From: Niallia endozanthoxylica
GTDB lineage: Bacteria > Bacillota > Bacilli > Bacillales > Cytobacillaceae
Length of the DNA stretch: 64,000 nucleotides
NCBI RefSeq assembly: GCF_008710145.1
Contig: NZ_VYKL01000014.1
Coordinates: forward strand, 1-64,000
Direction: 5' to 3'
A model generated the notes under the pieces. It was not told where the DNA came from. It was given only the letters and a program-made list of their open reading frames with translations, and searched no databases. Made by a program: the position numbers and the translations under genes. Of the stretch, positions 1-8,745 are shown piece by piece (position 1 is the stretch's first letter; every line of letters starts with the position of its first letter).

Positions 1-501
1 GAAGACGCAGTCGATGTGACTCCGATTGAAGACGCGGTCGATGAGGCTCCGGTTGAAGACGCAGGCGATGAGGAGATCGTTGATGGCGCAGTCGATGAGG
101 AGATCGTTGAAGACGCAGTTGATGTGACTCCGATTGAAGACGCGGTCGATCTGACTCCAATTGAAGATAGGGTCGATGAGGCTCCGGTTGAAGACGCAAT
201 CGATGGGGAAATCGTTGAGGACATGATTAGCGAGACCCTTATGGAAGAAGTCATAGATGAGACTCCAGACTCTGGAGAGAACAAGTCAGAAAATGACATA
301 GGTGTCATTCTCTCTGGCAACGAGGTTGAAGAAGACTTAATAGAACAGTACGAAACTGAAAATCTTCCAGACGCTGACACTAGTGAAGTTCTGCCTGAAA
401 ATAGCCCTCAAGATTTGCCAACCGTTGAAGTTGATAACTCATCTTCAATGAATAACGCGGATATCTCGATAGAAGTTAATCCTGATTTACAAGACAAATA
501 A
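1..501 (+). CDS. Acidic nine-residue-repeat protein, 5' end outside the window
   Basis: The reading frame is open from base 1, so the true start lies upstream; the GTG at 16 is only an internal codon. The protein is a chain of nine-residue acidic units of the types DVTPIEDAV, DEAPVEDAG and DEEIVEDAV, followed by a less regular acidic tail rich in Glu, Asp, Asn and Ser up to the stop at 499-501. No enzyme motif, signal peptide or membrane segment is visible in the part shown. Such highly charged repeats are typical of disordered linkers or surface stalks, but the missing N-terminus prevents a family call. Function is unknown. Confidence 0.7.
   Translation, partial: EDAVDVTPIEDAVDEAPVEDAGDEEIVDGAVDEEIVEDAVDVTPIEDAVDLTPIEDRVDEAPVEDAIDGEIVEDMISETLMEEVIDETPDSGENKSENDIGVILSGNEVEEDLIEQYETENLPDADTSEVLPENSPQDLPTVEVDNSSSMNNADISIEVNPDLQDK
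13..282 (+). repeat. 27-bp tandem repeat array inside the acidic protein gene
   Basis: About ten in-frame 27-base units run from 13 to 282, each coding nine residues. Units 1 and 5 give the same peptide and units 2 and 7 are nearly the same; the last two units (229-282) have decayed. The alternation of TPIED, APVED and EEIVED forms suggests that blocks of several units were duplicated together. Array length is probably variable between strains. The start of the array is outside the window. Confidence 0.85.
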
Positions 502-677
502 ATATTAAAGAGTAACCTTATACAGAAAATAGTATCCCTTTTACACTGCCTACCACTCCTCTAATTCTCCTAATTTCCTGTTTTCAATCAATTTGATGAA
601 AGGTTGAAGTGATAAGGATTGAACCTCGGACATATATTCTATAGACATCATAGTTCACTACAAGGGGGCGTTCTGAT

Positions 678-1028
678 ATGCAGTGGTATCTGAAGGTTTT
701 GAAAAATTATGTAGGTTTCCAAGGCCGCGCAACAAGACAGGAGTATTGGATGTTTGTTCTTATGAATTTTATCGCTGTCTGTATCCTTTCTATCGTGGAG
801 TTACTTCTAGGAATCCCAGGTGTTTTAACAGGAATTTATGGCTTAGCTGTTTTCCTTCCATCCTTGGCTGTACTTGTTCGAAGATTACATGATATTGGAA
901 AAAGCGGTTGGTGGTTTCTTATTTCCTTTATTCCTTTTATCGGTACCATTGTGTTAATCGTATTTGCCTGCCAGGAAAGCCAGTCTGGGGAAAATCAATA
1001 TGGTTTGAATCCAAAGTTCAACTATTAG
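678..1028 (+). CDS. DUF805 family membrane protein
   Basis: This 116-residue protein begins MQWYLKVLKNYVGFQGRATR and has the features of the DUF805 (YhaH-like) family: a conserved FxGRATRxEYW segment at residues 14-24, hydrophobic helices at about 26-47, 52-68 and 80-96, and an RRLHDIGKSGWW motif between helices two and three. It is predicted to be an integral inner-membrane protein. The family has no settled biochemical role. The ATG at 678 follows an AAGGGGGCG ribosome binding site. The gene stands alone and ends in a clear terminator. A short frame-shifted overlap at 683-892 is a shadow. Confidence 0.85.
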   Translation: MQWYLKVLKNYVGFQGRATRQEYWMFVLMNFIAVCILSIVELLLGIPGVLTGIYGLAVFLPSLAVLVRRLHDIGKSGWWFLISFIPFIGTIVLIVFACQESQSGENQYGLNPKFNY

Positions 1029-1044
1029 TTATCCGATTACACCT

Positions 1045-1071
1045 AAACCGCCTGAATAAAGGCGGTTTTTT
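1045..1071 (+). terminator. Rho-independent terminator after the DUF805 gene
   Basis: An 8-bp stem AAACCGCC/GGCGGTTT (1045-1052 and 1061-1068) with an 8-base loop is followed by a T run. Confidence 0.85.
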
Positions 1072-1147
1072 GCATAAAAAAAGGCTTACAGTGCTTCCTG
1101 CAAACCCTTTTAAACAAGAGAATCTCAATTTTTATGAATGAATCATA

Positions 1148-1615
1148 TTATTTAAATCCTTCACCAAGGATACTTGCATCCTTTCGTTGGGCAGAACCAA
1201 TCAGTTTTTGTTTAAAAATATTTTCCTTTTGCTCAATTAACGCTTCTCGTTTGCCTCTATAGACATATTTCTTTTTAAGGACCTGCTTTTTTTGATTATA
1301 AAATAAGACAAAACGCTTTAAAGGTAAGTTAGGATTCGTATTAATCCAATTAATTTTAAAAGAAGCAGCATCTTCCCATTCTTCTACTGAAAGCATTTGG
1401 GCTAGAATCCTTAATTGTTTTAAATTAAACTCAGGAGTCAGTCGCACTTCCCTTTCAAGTAAAAGAGTTGGATCTTCTATTTCAGGCGGCTGTTTCAATA
1501 TAACATCCTCATCCTTAATCTTTTGTTCTAATTGTGAAAATTCGATTTTGGGATACAATTTTCCAATCAACTCCTCATAACATTTAGCCGGCTTGCGGCA
1601 ACGGATTATTATCAA
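1148..1615 (-). CDS. Hypothetical protein, uncertain start
   Basis: A 155-residue charged protein with no family I recognise. The first part has a Cys-x5-Cys pair (CRKPAKC at residues 6-12), and the rest is helical and basic with a motif VEEWEDAASFKINW near the middle. The only available start is a TTG at 1615 with no Shine-Dalgarno sequence before it, so either the start is wrong or the 5' part has been lost. No partner gene is adjacent on the same strand. It could be a remnant of a longer gene. Confidence 0.45.
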   Translation of the reverse strand: MIIIRCRKPAKCYEELIGKLYPKIEFSQLEQKIKDEDVILKQPPEIEDPTLLLEREVRLTPEFNLKQLRILAQMLSVEEWEDAASFKINWINTNPNLPLKRFVLFYNQKKQVLKKKYVYRGKREALIEQKENIFKQKLIGSAQRKDASILGEGFK

Positions 1616-1916
1616 CGATTAAAGATAAATAATCTCTTAACAAATGGATTATGAATGCATCTTTTCGCAGCACTTTTTGACTCATATACTTAGTATAATA
1701 GTTTTCGTCTCTATATCATCATTATACTATATAGAAGTTACCAACAGAAATAATTCTCATCCATACAATATGATTTATTTTTACCCTTACCGATTGTACA
1801 CTTTTTTATATCGATATAGCAACACTCATCACAATAACTTTTGAAAAAGGTAAATGTTAAATGAATCCGCAATAAGTCTTTTTAATGAATGAATACATGA
1901 ATCCCCTACTCATTTA
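1616..1916. other. AT-rich gap with no recognised gene
   Basis: About 300 bases between the hypothetical gene and the AEC transporter. The only frame here (1644-1844 plus strand) has no ribosome binding site and encodes a low-complexity Ile/Tyr-rich peptide. I see no convincing hairpin or promoter. Confidence 0.5.
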
Positions 1917-2840
1917 TTATTTGACTAAAACAATAAGAAATGGAAGTACAATAAAAGATAAAAGAGTTGTCCAAAGAATACTTTTCGTTACGATTTTTGG
2001 AGACGCATCAAACTTTGACGCTAATATACCGGCATTCACAGCAACTGGCATACATGCCAATATCAGTAGCACGGAGAATAAGAGTCCATCAATTTTAAGT
2101 ATGTATAAACAAATTAAAGCGATGATTGGTGCAATCAGCATTCTCATTCCCATACCCGTCCAGTAAGCGGTGTGCGTTTTTCGATCAAGTTTTTCCGTTT
2201 TCACATTCATCATTTGCGCACCCAAAATAGCTAAAACAATGGGTGAATAGGCGTCTGCAATCATTGAAAAACCACTTGCAATACCGCTTGGAATCGGAAT
2301 ATCAAAAATACGAAGTAAAAATGCCAGCACAGCAGCATAAATGGCCGGTAATGAAAAAACAGATTTAATGGCATTTTTAATCGTAAAGTGTGAACGGGCA
2401 GCGAAGTAGATACCTACTGTATTAACAATAATCATTTGCAAGACTATAAAGACGGATGCCTTGTCCAGTCCCAGCTGTCCAAATGCAAGTAAAATAAGCG
2501 GTATCCCATAGTTGACACAGTTTGTAAAAGCCGAAATAAGTGTGAGTCCAGCAATATCATTTTGCGATAATCGAAGCAGTTTCCCTAACCCATTTGCCGC
2601 TCCCCATAGTAATAATAGATTTAACAGCGAGAAAGCAAATGTCTGATAAACATCCTGATGAGACACTTCCGCATTTATTAACGTATCAAAGATAACAACC
2701 GGAGTAAAATAATATAAAACTAAAACTAAAAGCGGTTTAATATCAAGCTGCTTGTATTTGCTTAGTAATGCACCAGCAATAACTGGCAGCGCAAGTGGGA
2801 CGAGCACTTGGAAAAGAGTTGAAAAAACATTTTGAATCAT
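1917..2840 (-). CDS. AEC family permease (auxin efflux carrier type)
   Basis: A 307-residue polytopic membrane protein with about ten hydrophobic helices and the two-halves layout of the AEC family (PF03547). Characteristic segments include the N-terminal LPVIAGALLSKY and TPVVIFDTL, a central TNCVNYGIPL stretch (the family's GN.GF/GIP motif), and a C-terminal ACMPVAVNAGILASKF. Members export or import small organic acids; specificity cannot be read from sequence. The ATG at 2840 is preceded by GGAGAGGAATTT. The gene is monocistronic, with no regulator next to it. Confidence 0.85.
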   Translation of the reverse strand: MIQNVFSTLFQVLVPLALPVIAGALLSKYKQLDIKPLLVLVLYYFTPVVIFDTLINAEVSHQDVYQTFAFSLLNLLLLWGAANGLGKLLRLSQNDIAGLTLISAFTNCVNYGIPLILLAFGQLGLDKASVFIVLQMIIVNTVGIYFAARSHFTIKNAIKSVFSLPAIYAAVLAFLLRIFDIPIPSGIASGFSMIADAYSPIVLAILGAQMMNVKTEKLDRKTHTAYWTGMGMRMLIAPIIALICLYILKIDGLLFSVLLILACMPVAVNAGILASKFDASPKIVTKSILWTTLLSFIVLPFLIVLVK

Positions 2841-3003
2841 GATGATAAATTCCTCTCCGACGACTTTAATGAGAAACGATTCCGAAAAGACAAGTGAATT
2901 GAAAATTCATGATATAACAGTGTAATATCTATCGTTTATTCATTTTTCATATTCCAATATTATACTACAATATTCTTAATAATAAGAAGATTAATTAATA
3001 AAA

Positions 3004-3048
3004 AAAGCCGAACGTGACAAGTTTATGTTAACGTCACATTCGACTTTT
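3004..3048 (-). terminator. Terminator after fabH
   Basis: Long stem with arms 3004-3018 and 3033-3048 (AAAGCCGAACGTGAC against GTCACATTCGACTTT, two mismatches). On the minus strand it is followed by a T run, so it ends fabH transcription; it could also stop plus-strand transcripts. Confidence 0.75.
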
Positions 3049-3088
3049 TGCACAAAGAATGATTTCTTCCAATCCTGAACATTCCTCT

Positions 3089-4072
3089 TTAGATATTCCA
3101 TCGAATGAGCAATCCTGCGTGTGTTAATCCCCCGCCGAAGCCATATAGTAATAAAATATCCCCATTATTAATCTTTCCTTCACGTATTCCTTTATCAAGT
3201 GATAAAGGGATAGTTGCTGCCGACGTATTTCCGTACTCCACAAGACTGTATAACGTTTTCTCAATTGGAAAATCTGATCTATCACAGATGGATTCAATCA
3301 TCCTTAGATTTGCACTATGTGGTATAAACCAGTTTACATCACTTAATGGCATAGAGGCTTTTTCCAAGACTGCTTTCATTCCTCTTGGCACAGTCGTCAC
3401 TGCCCATTTATAGACCTCACGGCCATTTTGCACAAATTTATTACTATTAGTTATGTCTTCTTCAAACATGCTTTTGGATAAATTAGAACAATATAAATTT
3501 TTTCCCTTTTCCCCTTCTGAACCTAGATGAAAAGAAAGGAAACTCGGCTGTTCTTCATCATATTCTACCAGTACAGCTCCTCCGCCGTCACCAAATAATA
3601 TACAGGTCGTCCGGTCTTCATAATCTGTAATTCTTGAAAGAGTTTCAGCTCCAATAACAAGAATTTTCTTATGCAAACCAGATGTGATAAAACTGTTTGC
3701 TACATGCAGTCCATAAGCAAAGCCTGAACAAGCAGCATTTACATCAATCGCTCCAGTATGTTTGATTCCTAGTTTTGCTTGGACTAATGAGGCGACACTT
3801 GGGGTTTTGAAATCAGGAGTCATCGTGCAGGCAATGATCATATCAACATCTTCAAGTGACCTATCATATCTCTCGACTAAGTTCAGTGCAGCTTTATATC
3901 CAATATCACTCGTATACTCATCCTCTTGTGCGATTCTGCGTTCTTTAATACCTGTTCGTTTAACAATCCATTCATCATCTGTTTCAACTAGTTTTTCTAA
4001 CTCATCATTTGTTAATTTTCTTTCAGGGACATATGAACCAATTGCAGTAATACGAGCTTTTGATAAAATCAT
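3089..4072 (-). CDS. fabH: 3-oxoacyl-ACP synthase III
   Basis: FabH condenses an acyl-CoA primer with malonyl-ACP to start each fatty acid chain in the cytosol. The thiolase-fold triad is present: Cys near residue 115 (NAACSGFAYG), His near 252 (IPHSANLRM) and Asn near 282 (YGNTSAATIPL). N-terminal ITAIGSYVPE and the glycine-rich C-terminus LLYGFGGGLTHAGLL fit the family. I chose the ATG at 4072 because AGGGGG lies seven bases before it; the ATG at 4093 has no such site. Length is then 327 residues, normal for FabH. No fabF is next to it, so this may be a second FabH copy for branched primers. A FapR-like box lies upstream. Confidence 0.93.
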   Translation of the reverse strand: MILSKARITAIGSYVPERKLTNDELEKLVETDDEWIVKRTGIKERRIAQEDEYTSDIGYKAALNLVERYDRSLEDVDMIIACTMTPDFKTPSVASLVQAKLGIKHTGAIDVNAACSGFAYGLHVANSFITSGLHKKILVIGAETLSRITDYEDRTTCILFGDGGGAVLVEYDEEQPSFLSFHLGSEGEKGKNLYCSNLSKSMFEEDITNSNKFVQNGREVYKWAVTTVPRGMKAVLEKASMPLSDVNWFIPHSANLRMIESICDRSDFPIEKTLYSLVEYGNTSAATIPLSLDKGIREGKINNGDILLLYGFGGGLTHAGLLIRWNI

Positions 4073-4126
4073 TAAATACCCCCTAGAATTCATAATATAG
4101 TAATTTCCCTTATTTTAACACTTATT

Positions 4127-4145
4127 ATTAACACTAGATACTAAT
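4127..4145 (-). promoter_or_regulatory. FapR-like operator before fabH
   Basis: On the minus strand the 19 bases read ATTAGTATCTAGTGTTAAT, an imperfect palindrome close to the FapR sites known upstream of Bacillus fatty acid genes (TTAGTAcCTAgtctTAAT type). It is 55 bases before the chosen fabH start. Assignment to FapR is by resemblance only. Confidence 0.6.
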
Positions 4146-4265
4146 TTGAATTCAATTCATGAAAAAAGGGCTACTTGTTTAACTGAGCCATTTAAGGTCT
4201 TGATTCAGAAACTAGTTCAAGGGATAATAGATTAGTTGATGAAAAGACGTTAGGAGCAGGTAAGA

Positions 4266-4859
4266 ATGAAAAGGATTTTGCAAAATTTTATTAAAGGACT
4301 TTTAACAATTGTTCCCATTATTTTAGTTATCTATGTCGTCTTTAAAATTTTTATGGTTTTAGACGGTCTGCTTGGCAATTATTTAAAACCCTATTTAAAG
4401 GATGATTACATACCTGGGATTGGATTACTGTTTACATTTATCTTAATTACTATTTTAGGTTGGTTGTCTACAAAGGTTTTTACAGGGACTCTCTTCCGTA
4501 TGATTGACAGACTGTTAGAAAAGATTCCGTTAGTCAAAACGATTTATTCTGTTATCAAGGACACTTTCCATTCTTTTCTTGGAGAGAAAAAATCTTTTTC
4601 AAAGGTAGCCATTGTTACAATTCCTGGAACAGAAGTCAAAACGATTGGTTTTATCACGACAGAAGATTTGCAAGGTTTTTATGATCCATTAAAGAATTAT
4701 GTAGCTATCTATGTCCAACAAACCTTTCAAATAGCCGGTATTACTTTATTAATCCCAAAAGAACAGGTCGAAGTCATTGACGTAAAACCTGAGGATGCAA
4801 TGAAATTTGTATTATCAGGAGGCATGACGTCCAGTCAAGGAGAAAAATCCTTAGATTAA
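4266..4859 (+). CDS. DUF502 family membrane protein
   Basis: A 197-residue protein with two N-terminal membrane helices (about residues 8-30 and 50-72) and a soluble C-terminal half with the DUF502 hallmarks: IPLVKTIYSVIKD, VAIVTIPGTEVKTIGFIT and VAIYVQQTFQIAGITLLIPKE. The family is widespread in bacteria and plants; its role is not settled. The ATG at 4266 follows TTAGGAGCAGGTAAG. The gene is alone and ends in a terminator. Confidence 0.85.
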   Translation: MKRILQNFIKGLLTIVPIILVIYVVFKIFMVLDGLLGNYLKPYLKDDYIPGIGLLFTFILITILGWLSTKVFTGTLFRMIDRLLEKIPLVKTIYSVIKDTFHSFLGEKKSFSKVAIVTIPGTEVKTIGFITTEDLQGFYDPLKNYVAIYVQQTFQIAGITLLIPKEQVEVIDVKPEDAMKFVLSGGMTSSQGEKSLD

Positions 4860-4873
4860 TACATAAATCTAAG

Positions 4874-4905
4874 AACGCACTTATTGAAAAATAGGTGCGT
4901 TTTTC
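4874..4905 (+). terminator. Terminator after the DUF502 gene
   Basis: Stem AACGCAC/GTGCGTT extended by a TATT/AATA inner helix, arms 4874-4885 and 4890-4902, then a T run. Confidence 0.8.
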
Positions 4906-5096
4906 TCCGTTACAAAGTTTAGAATTATTTCTGCCTGGTACCTTTTAAGTTTTAACTAATTAGAAAATAACGGTTTAATAATCGTGAAGCTGTATAACCT
5001 AGAATTAATATCATATCTTATTGAATCTGCAAAATGATTGGGATTACGAGTATTATTCGTTTCTAATGCGTACTTTTTTCTAAGGAGATGATTGCT

Positions 5097-5513
5097 ATGT
5101 CATTTCGTGGAGATGCCCATAAGCTGTATCTTAAACTAACAAAAATACATAACAAAGAATTCTTAGAGACAAAAGAATTAGCAGAGGTTCAAGAAATTCG
5201 TTCCTTTTACCAAACCGTTAGTACCGATTTATTAAGATTAATTTATTACCGTATGATTAAAGAAAAAAATGGCTCCGGGATTATCCCCATCTTTGTCACA
5301 GCCATTCCTTGGTTTATCTTTTTATTCTCAAGCAAATTACAGGAATTTCTTTTTCGAGAGGGTGGTATTCTTTGGCTTCCCTTTAGTTTTATTTATATGT
5401 TTATTCTCATTATGAGCGTTGTCCTTCATTTTCGTGAACAGGCCTGGGCAGGTTTGCATATTGAAATTATTCAGGATGTCATAGAGGAGCGGAATACCGA
5501 ACTTCAACCATAA
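5097..5513 (+). CDS. Small two-helix membrane protein, unknown family
   Basis: 138 residues from the ATG at 5097, which is nine bases after AAGGAG; the ATG at 5088 abuts the same site and is less likely. The N-terminal half is charged and helical (RGDAHKLYLKLTKIHNKEF), followed by two membrane helices at about residues 61-77 and 88-110 and a short acidic tail. I do not recognise the family. It precedes the alpha/beta hydrolase by about 120 bases on the same strand and may share its transcript. Confidence 0.65.
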   Translation: MSFRGDAHKLYLKLTKIHNKEFLETKELAEVQEIRSFYQTVSTDLLRLIYYRMIKEKNGSGIIPIFVTAIPWFIFLFSSKLQEFLFREGGILWLPFSFIYMFILIMSVVLHFREQAWAGLHIEIIQDVIEERNTELQP

Positions 5514-5631
5514 AATGTTCCTAATGATGTGCCAACACCAAAACAACCCCCTGTTTTAAAAGACAGCCGTTATTCATATATTTATGATAACCATTTAATG
5601 GGTAGTGACTTTCATCATAGGGGGTATGATG

Positions 5632-6471
5632 ATGTCTAGAAAAATAGCTGTAGCCATCATTCATGGAATTGGAACTCAGGCTGATGATTTTGCAATGGAG
5701 ATGGAGGAGAAATTAAAAAAGCATTTTATCAAACGTTTAAGGAAAATAAAGCCTTACATTCATGCTCCTGAATCACAAATAGTCATTAAACCTATATGCT
5801 GGGCTGATACTTTTGCAGAACCAGAAACCATTCTTTGGGAGAAGTTCCAATCAAGAAAATTAGATTATATGCTTTTACGAAGTGCCATGATTCACGTATT
5901 AGCCGATGCTATCGCTTATCAAAGGTCCCCTTCCCAAAAAAACTTCTATAAAAAAATCCACGCGAGAATAGATGAGAAGTTAAATGAACTGGCTTGCGAA
6001 ACCGGAGATGGGGAAGCACCTTTATGCGTGATTGCTCACAGCCTTGGAACTGTAATTACCAGTGACCATTTTTATGATCTCCAACAGGGAAAAAGAATCG
6101 CAGAGCCACTCGATAATCCTCTCGTGAAAGGTGAAACCCTGACCTTATTCTATACAATGGGAAGTCCCATTGCTCTATGGAGTATTAGTTATGATGAATT
6201 TGACCGGCCCATTGAAGTGCCGGCAAAGAAAATGAAAGATCGTTATGCAAATATAGGTGAATGGATTAATTTTTATGATAAGGATGATATTATTGCCTAT
6301 CCGCTCGAACCTTTATACGGAAGTCAATATGTAAAAGACTATCAAGCCGCTGTCGGAGGACTCCTGACTGGTTGGAATCCTCTTTCCCATGCTAAATACT
6401 GGACATCACATTCTGTCATTAAACCAATCGTCAATGGGCTCATCAGGACATGGTTGGAAATAAATAAATAA
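5632..6471 (+). CDS. Alpha/beta-fold hydrolase (lipase-like)
   Basis: A 279-residue cytosolic protein. The start AVAIIHGIGTQ places an oxyanion-hole HG motif at the first strand, and VIAHSLGTVITS carries the serine nucleophile in a GxSxG-like elbow (AHSLGT). Candidate acid and base are Asp in FYDKDDIIAYP and His in the C-terminal SHAKYWTSHSV. Three ATG codons lie at 5626, 5629 and 5632; AGGGGG at 5619-5624 gives best spacing to 5632. Substrate is unknown. It ends three bases before a perfect hairpin and converges on the HAD gene. Confidence 0.75.
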   Translation: MSRKIAVAIIHGIGTQADDFAMEMEEKLKKHFIKRLRKIKPYIHAPESQIVIKPICWADTFAEPETILWEKFQSRKLDYMLLRSAMIHVLADAIAYQRSPSQKNFYKKIHARIDEKLNELACETGDGEAPLCVIAHSLGTVITSDHFYDLQQGKRIAEPLDNPLVKGETLTLFYTMGSPIALWSISYDEFDRPIEVPAKKMKDRYANIGEWINFYDKDDIIAYPLEPLYGSQYVKDYQAAVGGLLTGWNPLSHAKYWTSHSVIKPIVNGLIRTWLEINK

Positions 6472-6473
6472 CC

Positions 6474-6525
6474 ATGGGGACGAATCGGCTGCTTCCCGAT
6501 TTAGAAGCAGCCGATTCGTCCCCAT
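6474..6525. repeat. Perfect 22-bp hairpin with ATGGGGACG ends (copy 1)
   Basis: Arms 6474-6495 and 6504-6525 match perfectly with an 8-base loop. The outer nine bases ATGGGGACG are shared with the hairpin at 7475-7521 while the inner stems differ. Sitting between convergent genes it may act as a terminator, but the common ends suggest a dispersed palindromic repeat family. Confidence 0.8.
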
Positions 6526-6544
6526 TCATTTTACCTTCTCTAGT

Positions 6545-7324
6545 TTATAAAAGTCCCACCATTTGAAGACCATGATAAATCCCATTCTCTTCAACGGATT
6601 TTGTAACAAATCTAGCTGCTTCCTTTACGGAATCCTCCGCATTCCCCATAGCGATACTGTTTTTCACATTTGTCAGCATCTCAATATCATTCAATCCATC
6701 CCCAAATGCATATTGACGCTCAGGAGGAAAACCTAACTGTTCCACAATCTTTTGAATACCAATGGCCTTTGAGCCACCTTTTGGGAGGATATCCACTGAC
6801 ACAGGATGCCAACGAATAAAATCAAAGTCTTTAAATTCTTGTTCATACTGTTTCTCTTCCCCTTCCGGACAAAAAAGGAGCGTCTGATATAAGTCTCGTT
6901 CTTCGTAATAATACGGATCATGGGAAGGAAAACGATCAATTTTCAGGGTAGTAATACTCTCATTAATATAACTATGCTCAGGAACATTTGCCTTCATATC
7001 TTCATGGTCCATAAATACAACAGGATGATTATTTGCAAGCGCTCTTTCTGTTAGCTGTAAAAGAGAGGAAATGTTTAATGGATTCGCATATACAACTTGT
7101 CCATTTAATACAACATATTGGCCATTGTAGCTAACATATGTTTGAATATCCAATTCTTTTCTTAAATCCTCAAACATGAAGGGAGCTCTTCCTGTAGCAA
7201 TTGCAACCACATGTCCTGCCTCCTTCAATTGAAAAACGGCTTCTTTCGTCTTTTGAGGCAATTCTTTTTCATGATTAAGCAAGGTTCCATCTATATCAAA
7301 AAAAATTACACTTGTTTCAGTCAT
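6545..7324 (-). CDS. Cof-type HAD-IIB phosphatase
   Basis: A 259-residue HAD hydrolase with all motifs: nucleophile and acid in IFFDIDGTLL (Asp 10 and Asp 12), motif II in AIATGRAPF, the motif III Lys in PKGGSKAIGIQ and motif IV in FGDGLNDIEML, plus the C2 cap between residues about 85 and 185. Members dephosphorylate sugar phosphates, pyridoxal phosphate or flavin precursors; specificity is not readable. The ATG at 7324 follows GAAGGATTACTA. The gene lies exactly between the two related hairpins. Confidence 0.88.
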   Translation of the reverse strand: MTETSVIFFDIDGTLLNHEKELPQKTKEAVFQLKEAGHVVAIATGRAPFMFEDLRKELDIQTYVSYNGQYVVLNGQVVYANPLNISSLLQLTERALANNHPVVFMDHEDMKANVPEHSYINESITTLKIDRFPSHDPYYYEERDLYQTLLFCPEGEEKQYEQEFKDFDFIRWHPVSVDILPKGGSKAIGIQKIVEQLGFPPERQYAFGDGLNDIEMLTNVKNSIAMGNAEDSVKEAARFVTKSVEENGIYHGLQMVGLL

Positions 7325-7474
7325 TAGTAATCCTTCTTTCGCAATAAAATTTGTTCATCTATTTTGCCAGACATTCAATTAGTACGAGTCTAACTTATGA
7401 AACCCGTTTCATGTCAACTATTTTGAAAAATTATAATTAATACAAATCTTCCCGACTCATTCATTAAAGAAAGT

Positions 7475-7521
7475 ATGGGGACGGTGGTATGGCTTCACAA
7501 AAGCCATACCACCGTCCCCAT
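7475..7521. repeat. Perfect 21-bp hairpin with ATGGGGACG ends (copy 2)
   Basis: Arms 7475-7495 and 7501-7521 are perfect with a 5-base loop; a G-C pair beyond one T-G wobble extends the stem to 7473-7523. Only the outer ATGGGGACG is shared with copy 1. It lies just downstream of the small gene 7526-7669 on the minus strand. Confidence 0.8.
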
Positions 7522-7525
7522 GCCT

Positions 7526-7669
7526 TTATTTTTCATCTGTTTTCCTTTGATTAGCATCCTGCTTTGATGTTTCAACTATTTGCTTTAATTCTCCTTCATC
7601 CCCTTTTGCATTAATGATTTCCATTATTTGATTAAGCCCCTTGCTCGTTTGGTCATCTTTATTGTTCAT
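7526..7669 (-). CDS. Small hydrophilic protein, unknown
   Basis: 47 residues from the ATG at 7669, beginning MNNKDDQTSKGLNQIMEIIN and ending in a charged tail. The start is set by GGAAAGGAAG about eight bases upstream; the longer frame to 7708 would place this site inside the coding region. It is a soluble, probably helical, peptide of the kind common in Bacillus genomes. No function can be assigned. Confidence 0.5.
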   Translation of the reverse strand: MNNKDDQTSKGLNQIMEIINAKGDEGELKQIVETSKQDANQRKTDEK

Positions 7670-7951
7670 TGCTAAATCTTCCTTTCCTTTTTCTATTATT
7701 ATTTTCATCTTCCTTGTTGACTATGTTTCCTTCAGGTGAATGAAAGCCAATAAAGCTGGTAAAATGAAAAAGAAAATTCACAAAACTCCATTTACAAAAA
7801 GGATTCACTATTGATATCATGGAAAATGGAAGTTCAATGAATCTTATGCTCTAAATCAAACAAGCTAGTTTTACAGTTTGAGAATGATTCTTAAGGCATA
7901 AAAGCATAGGTTTTCTAATTACAACCTAATACATTTATGGAGGTTTACATA

Positions 7952-8731
7952 ATGAGCTATCAATACTTACTTTGCGAAATCGAAAATCGTGTGGCCGTTG
8001 TTACTATCAATCATTCACCAGGTAATCAATTAAATACACAGGTATATCAGGAAATCACTAGGCTCATGGGGGAATTAGAAGTAAATCCAGATGTACGAGC
8101 CATTGTGCTGACAGGAGCTGGCGATGAGGCATTTGTAGCTGGAGCGGATATTCATGAAATGGTCGATTTAGATACCGTTGGCATGATGAATTTAACACAA
8201 GTGACGAGAGTTTCTTTCTCAAGAATAGAAAACTTAACAAAGCCTGTGATTGCTGCAATCAATGGCGAGGCACGCGGGGGCGGCTTTGAGCTTGCTTTAA
8301 CTTGCGACTTACGCATCGCTTCTGAGAAAGCACAATTTGCTTTCACTGAAATCAATTTAGGCGTCATTCCAGGAGGCGGCGGTACACAGCGAATTCAAAA
8401 GATTGTTGGGCAAGGTACCGCTAAGGAATTACTATACTTTGGAAAATTTATTGATGCAGAGCGTGCTTATCAACTGCAAATTGTTAATAAAGTCGTTCCT
8501 CATGATCAAGTCCTTTCAACTGCAAAAGAATGGGCTGAAGAACTTGCACAAAAAGCACCGGTTGCGTTAAGAATGATGAAAGCAGCTGTTCAAACAGGTT
8601 CTAATGTTGACCTTGAATCAGCACTAACAATTGAAGCAGCATGCTATGATGCCGCTTTTGCTACGCAAGACCGCCGGGAAGGTATGGCTGCACGTTTAGA
8701 AAACAGAACGGCTAAATATACAGGTAAATAG
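7952..8731 (+). CDS. Enoyl-CoA hydratase/isomerase family protein
   Basis: A 259-residue crotonase-fold enzyme that adds water to trans-2-enoyl-CoA or isomerises it, in the cytosol. The acyl-CoA oxyanion segments are AGADIHEM and GEARGGGFELA, and both catalytic glutamates of true hydratases are kept: Glu 113 (GGGFELALTCD) and Glu 133 (FTEINLGVIPGGGGTQR). The start at 7952 is set by TGGAGG nine bases upstream; the ATG at 7937 overlaps that site. No other beta-oxidation gene is adjacent, so the pathway is not indicated by context. Confidence 0.9.
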   Translation: MSYQYLLCEIENRVAVVTINHSPGNQLNTQVYQEITRLMGELEVNPDVRAIVLTGAGDEAFVAGADIHEMVDLDTVGMMNLTQVTRVSFSRIENLTKPVIAAINGEARGGGFELALTCDLRIASEKAQFAFTEINLGVIPGGGGTQRIQKIVGQGTAKELLYFGKFIDAERAYQLQIVNKVVPHDQVLSTAKEWAEELAQKAPVALRMMKAAVQTGSNVDLESALTIEAACYDAAFATQDRREGMAARLENRTAKYTGK

Positions 8732-8745
8732 TAAAAATCTAGACG

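Noticed and set aside
13-282. Regular 27-bp repeats as a possible CRISPR array
   Set aside because: The units are contiguous without spacers and are translated in frame; no cas gene is present.
1644-1844. Plus-strand open frame of 66 codons
   Set aside because: No ribosome site, low-complexity AT-rich composition and no context.
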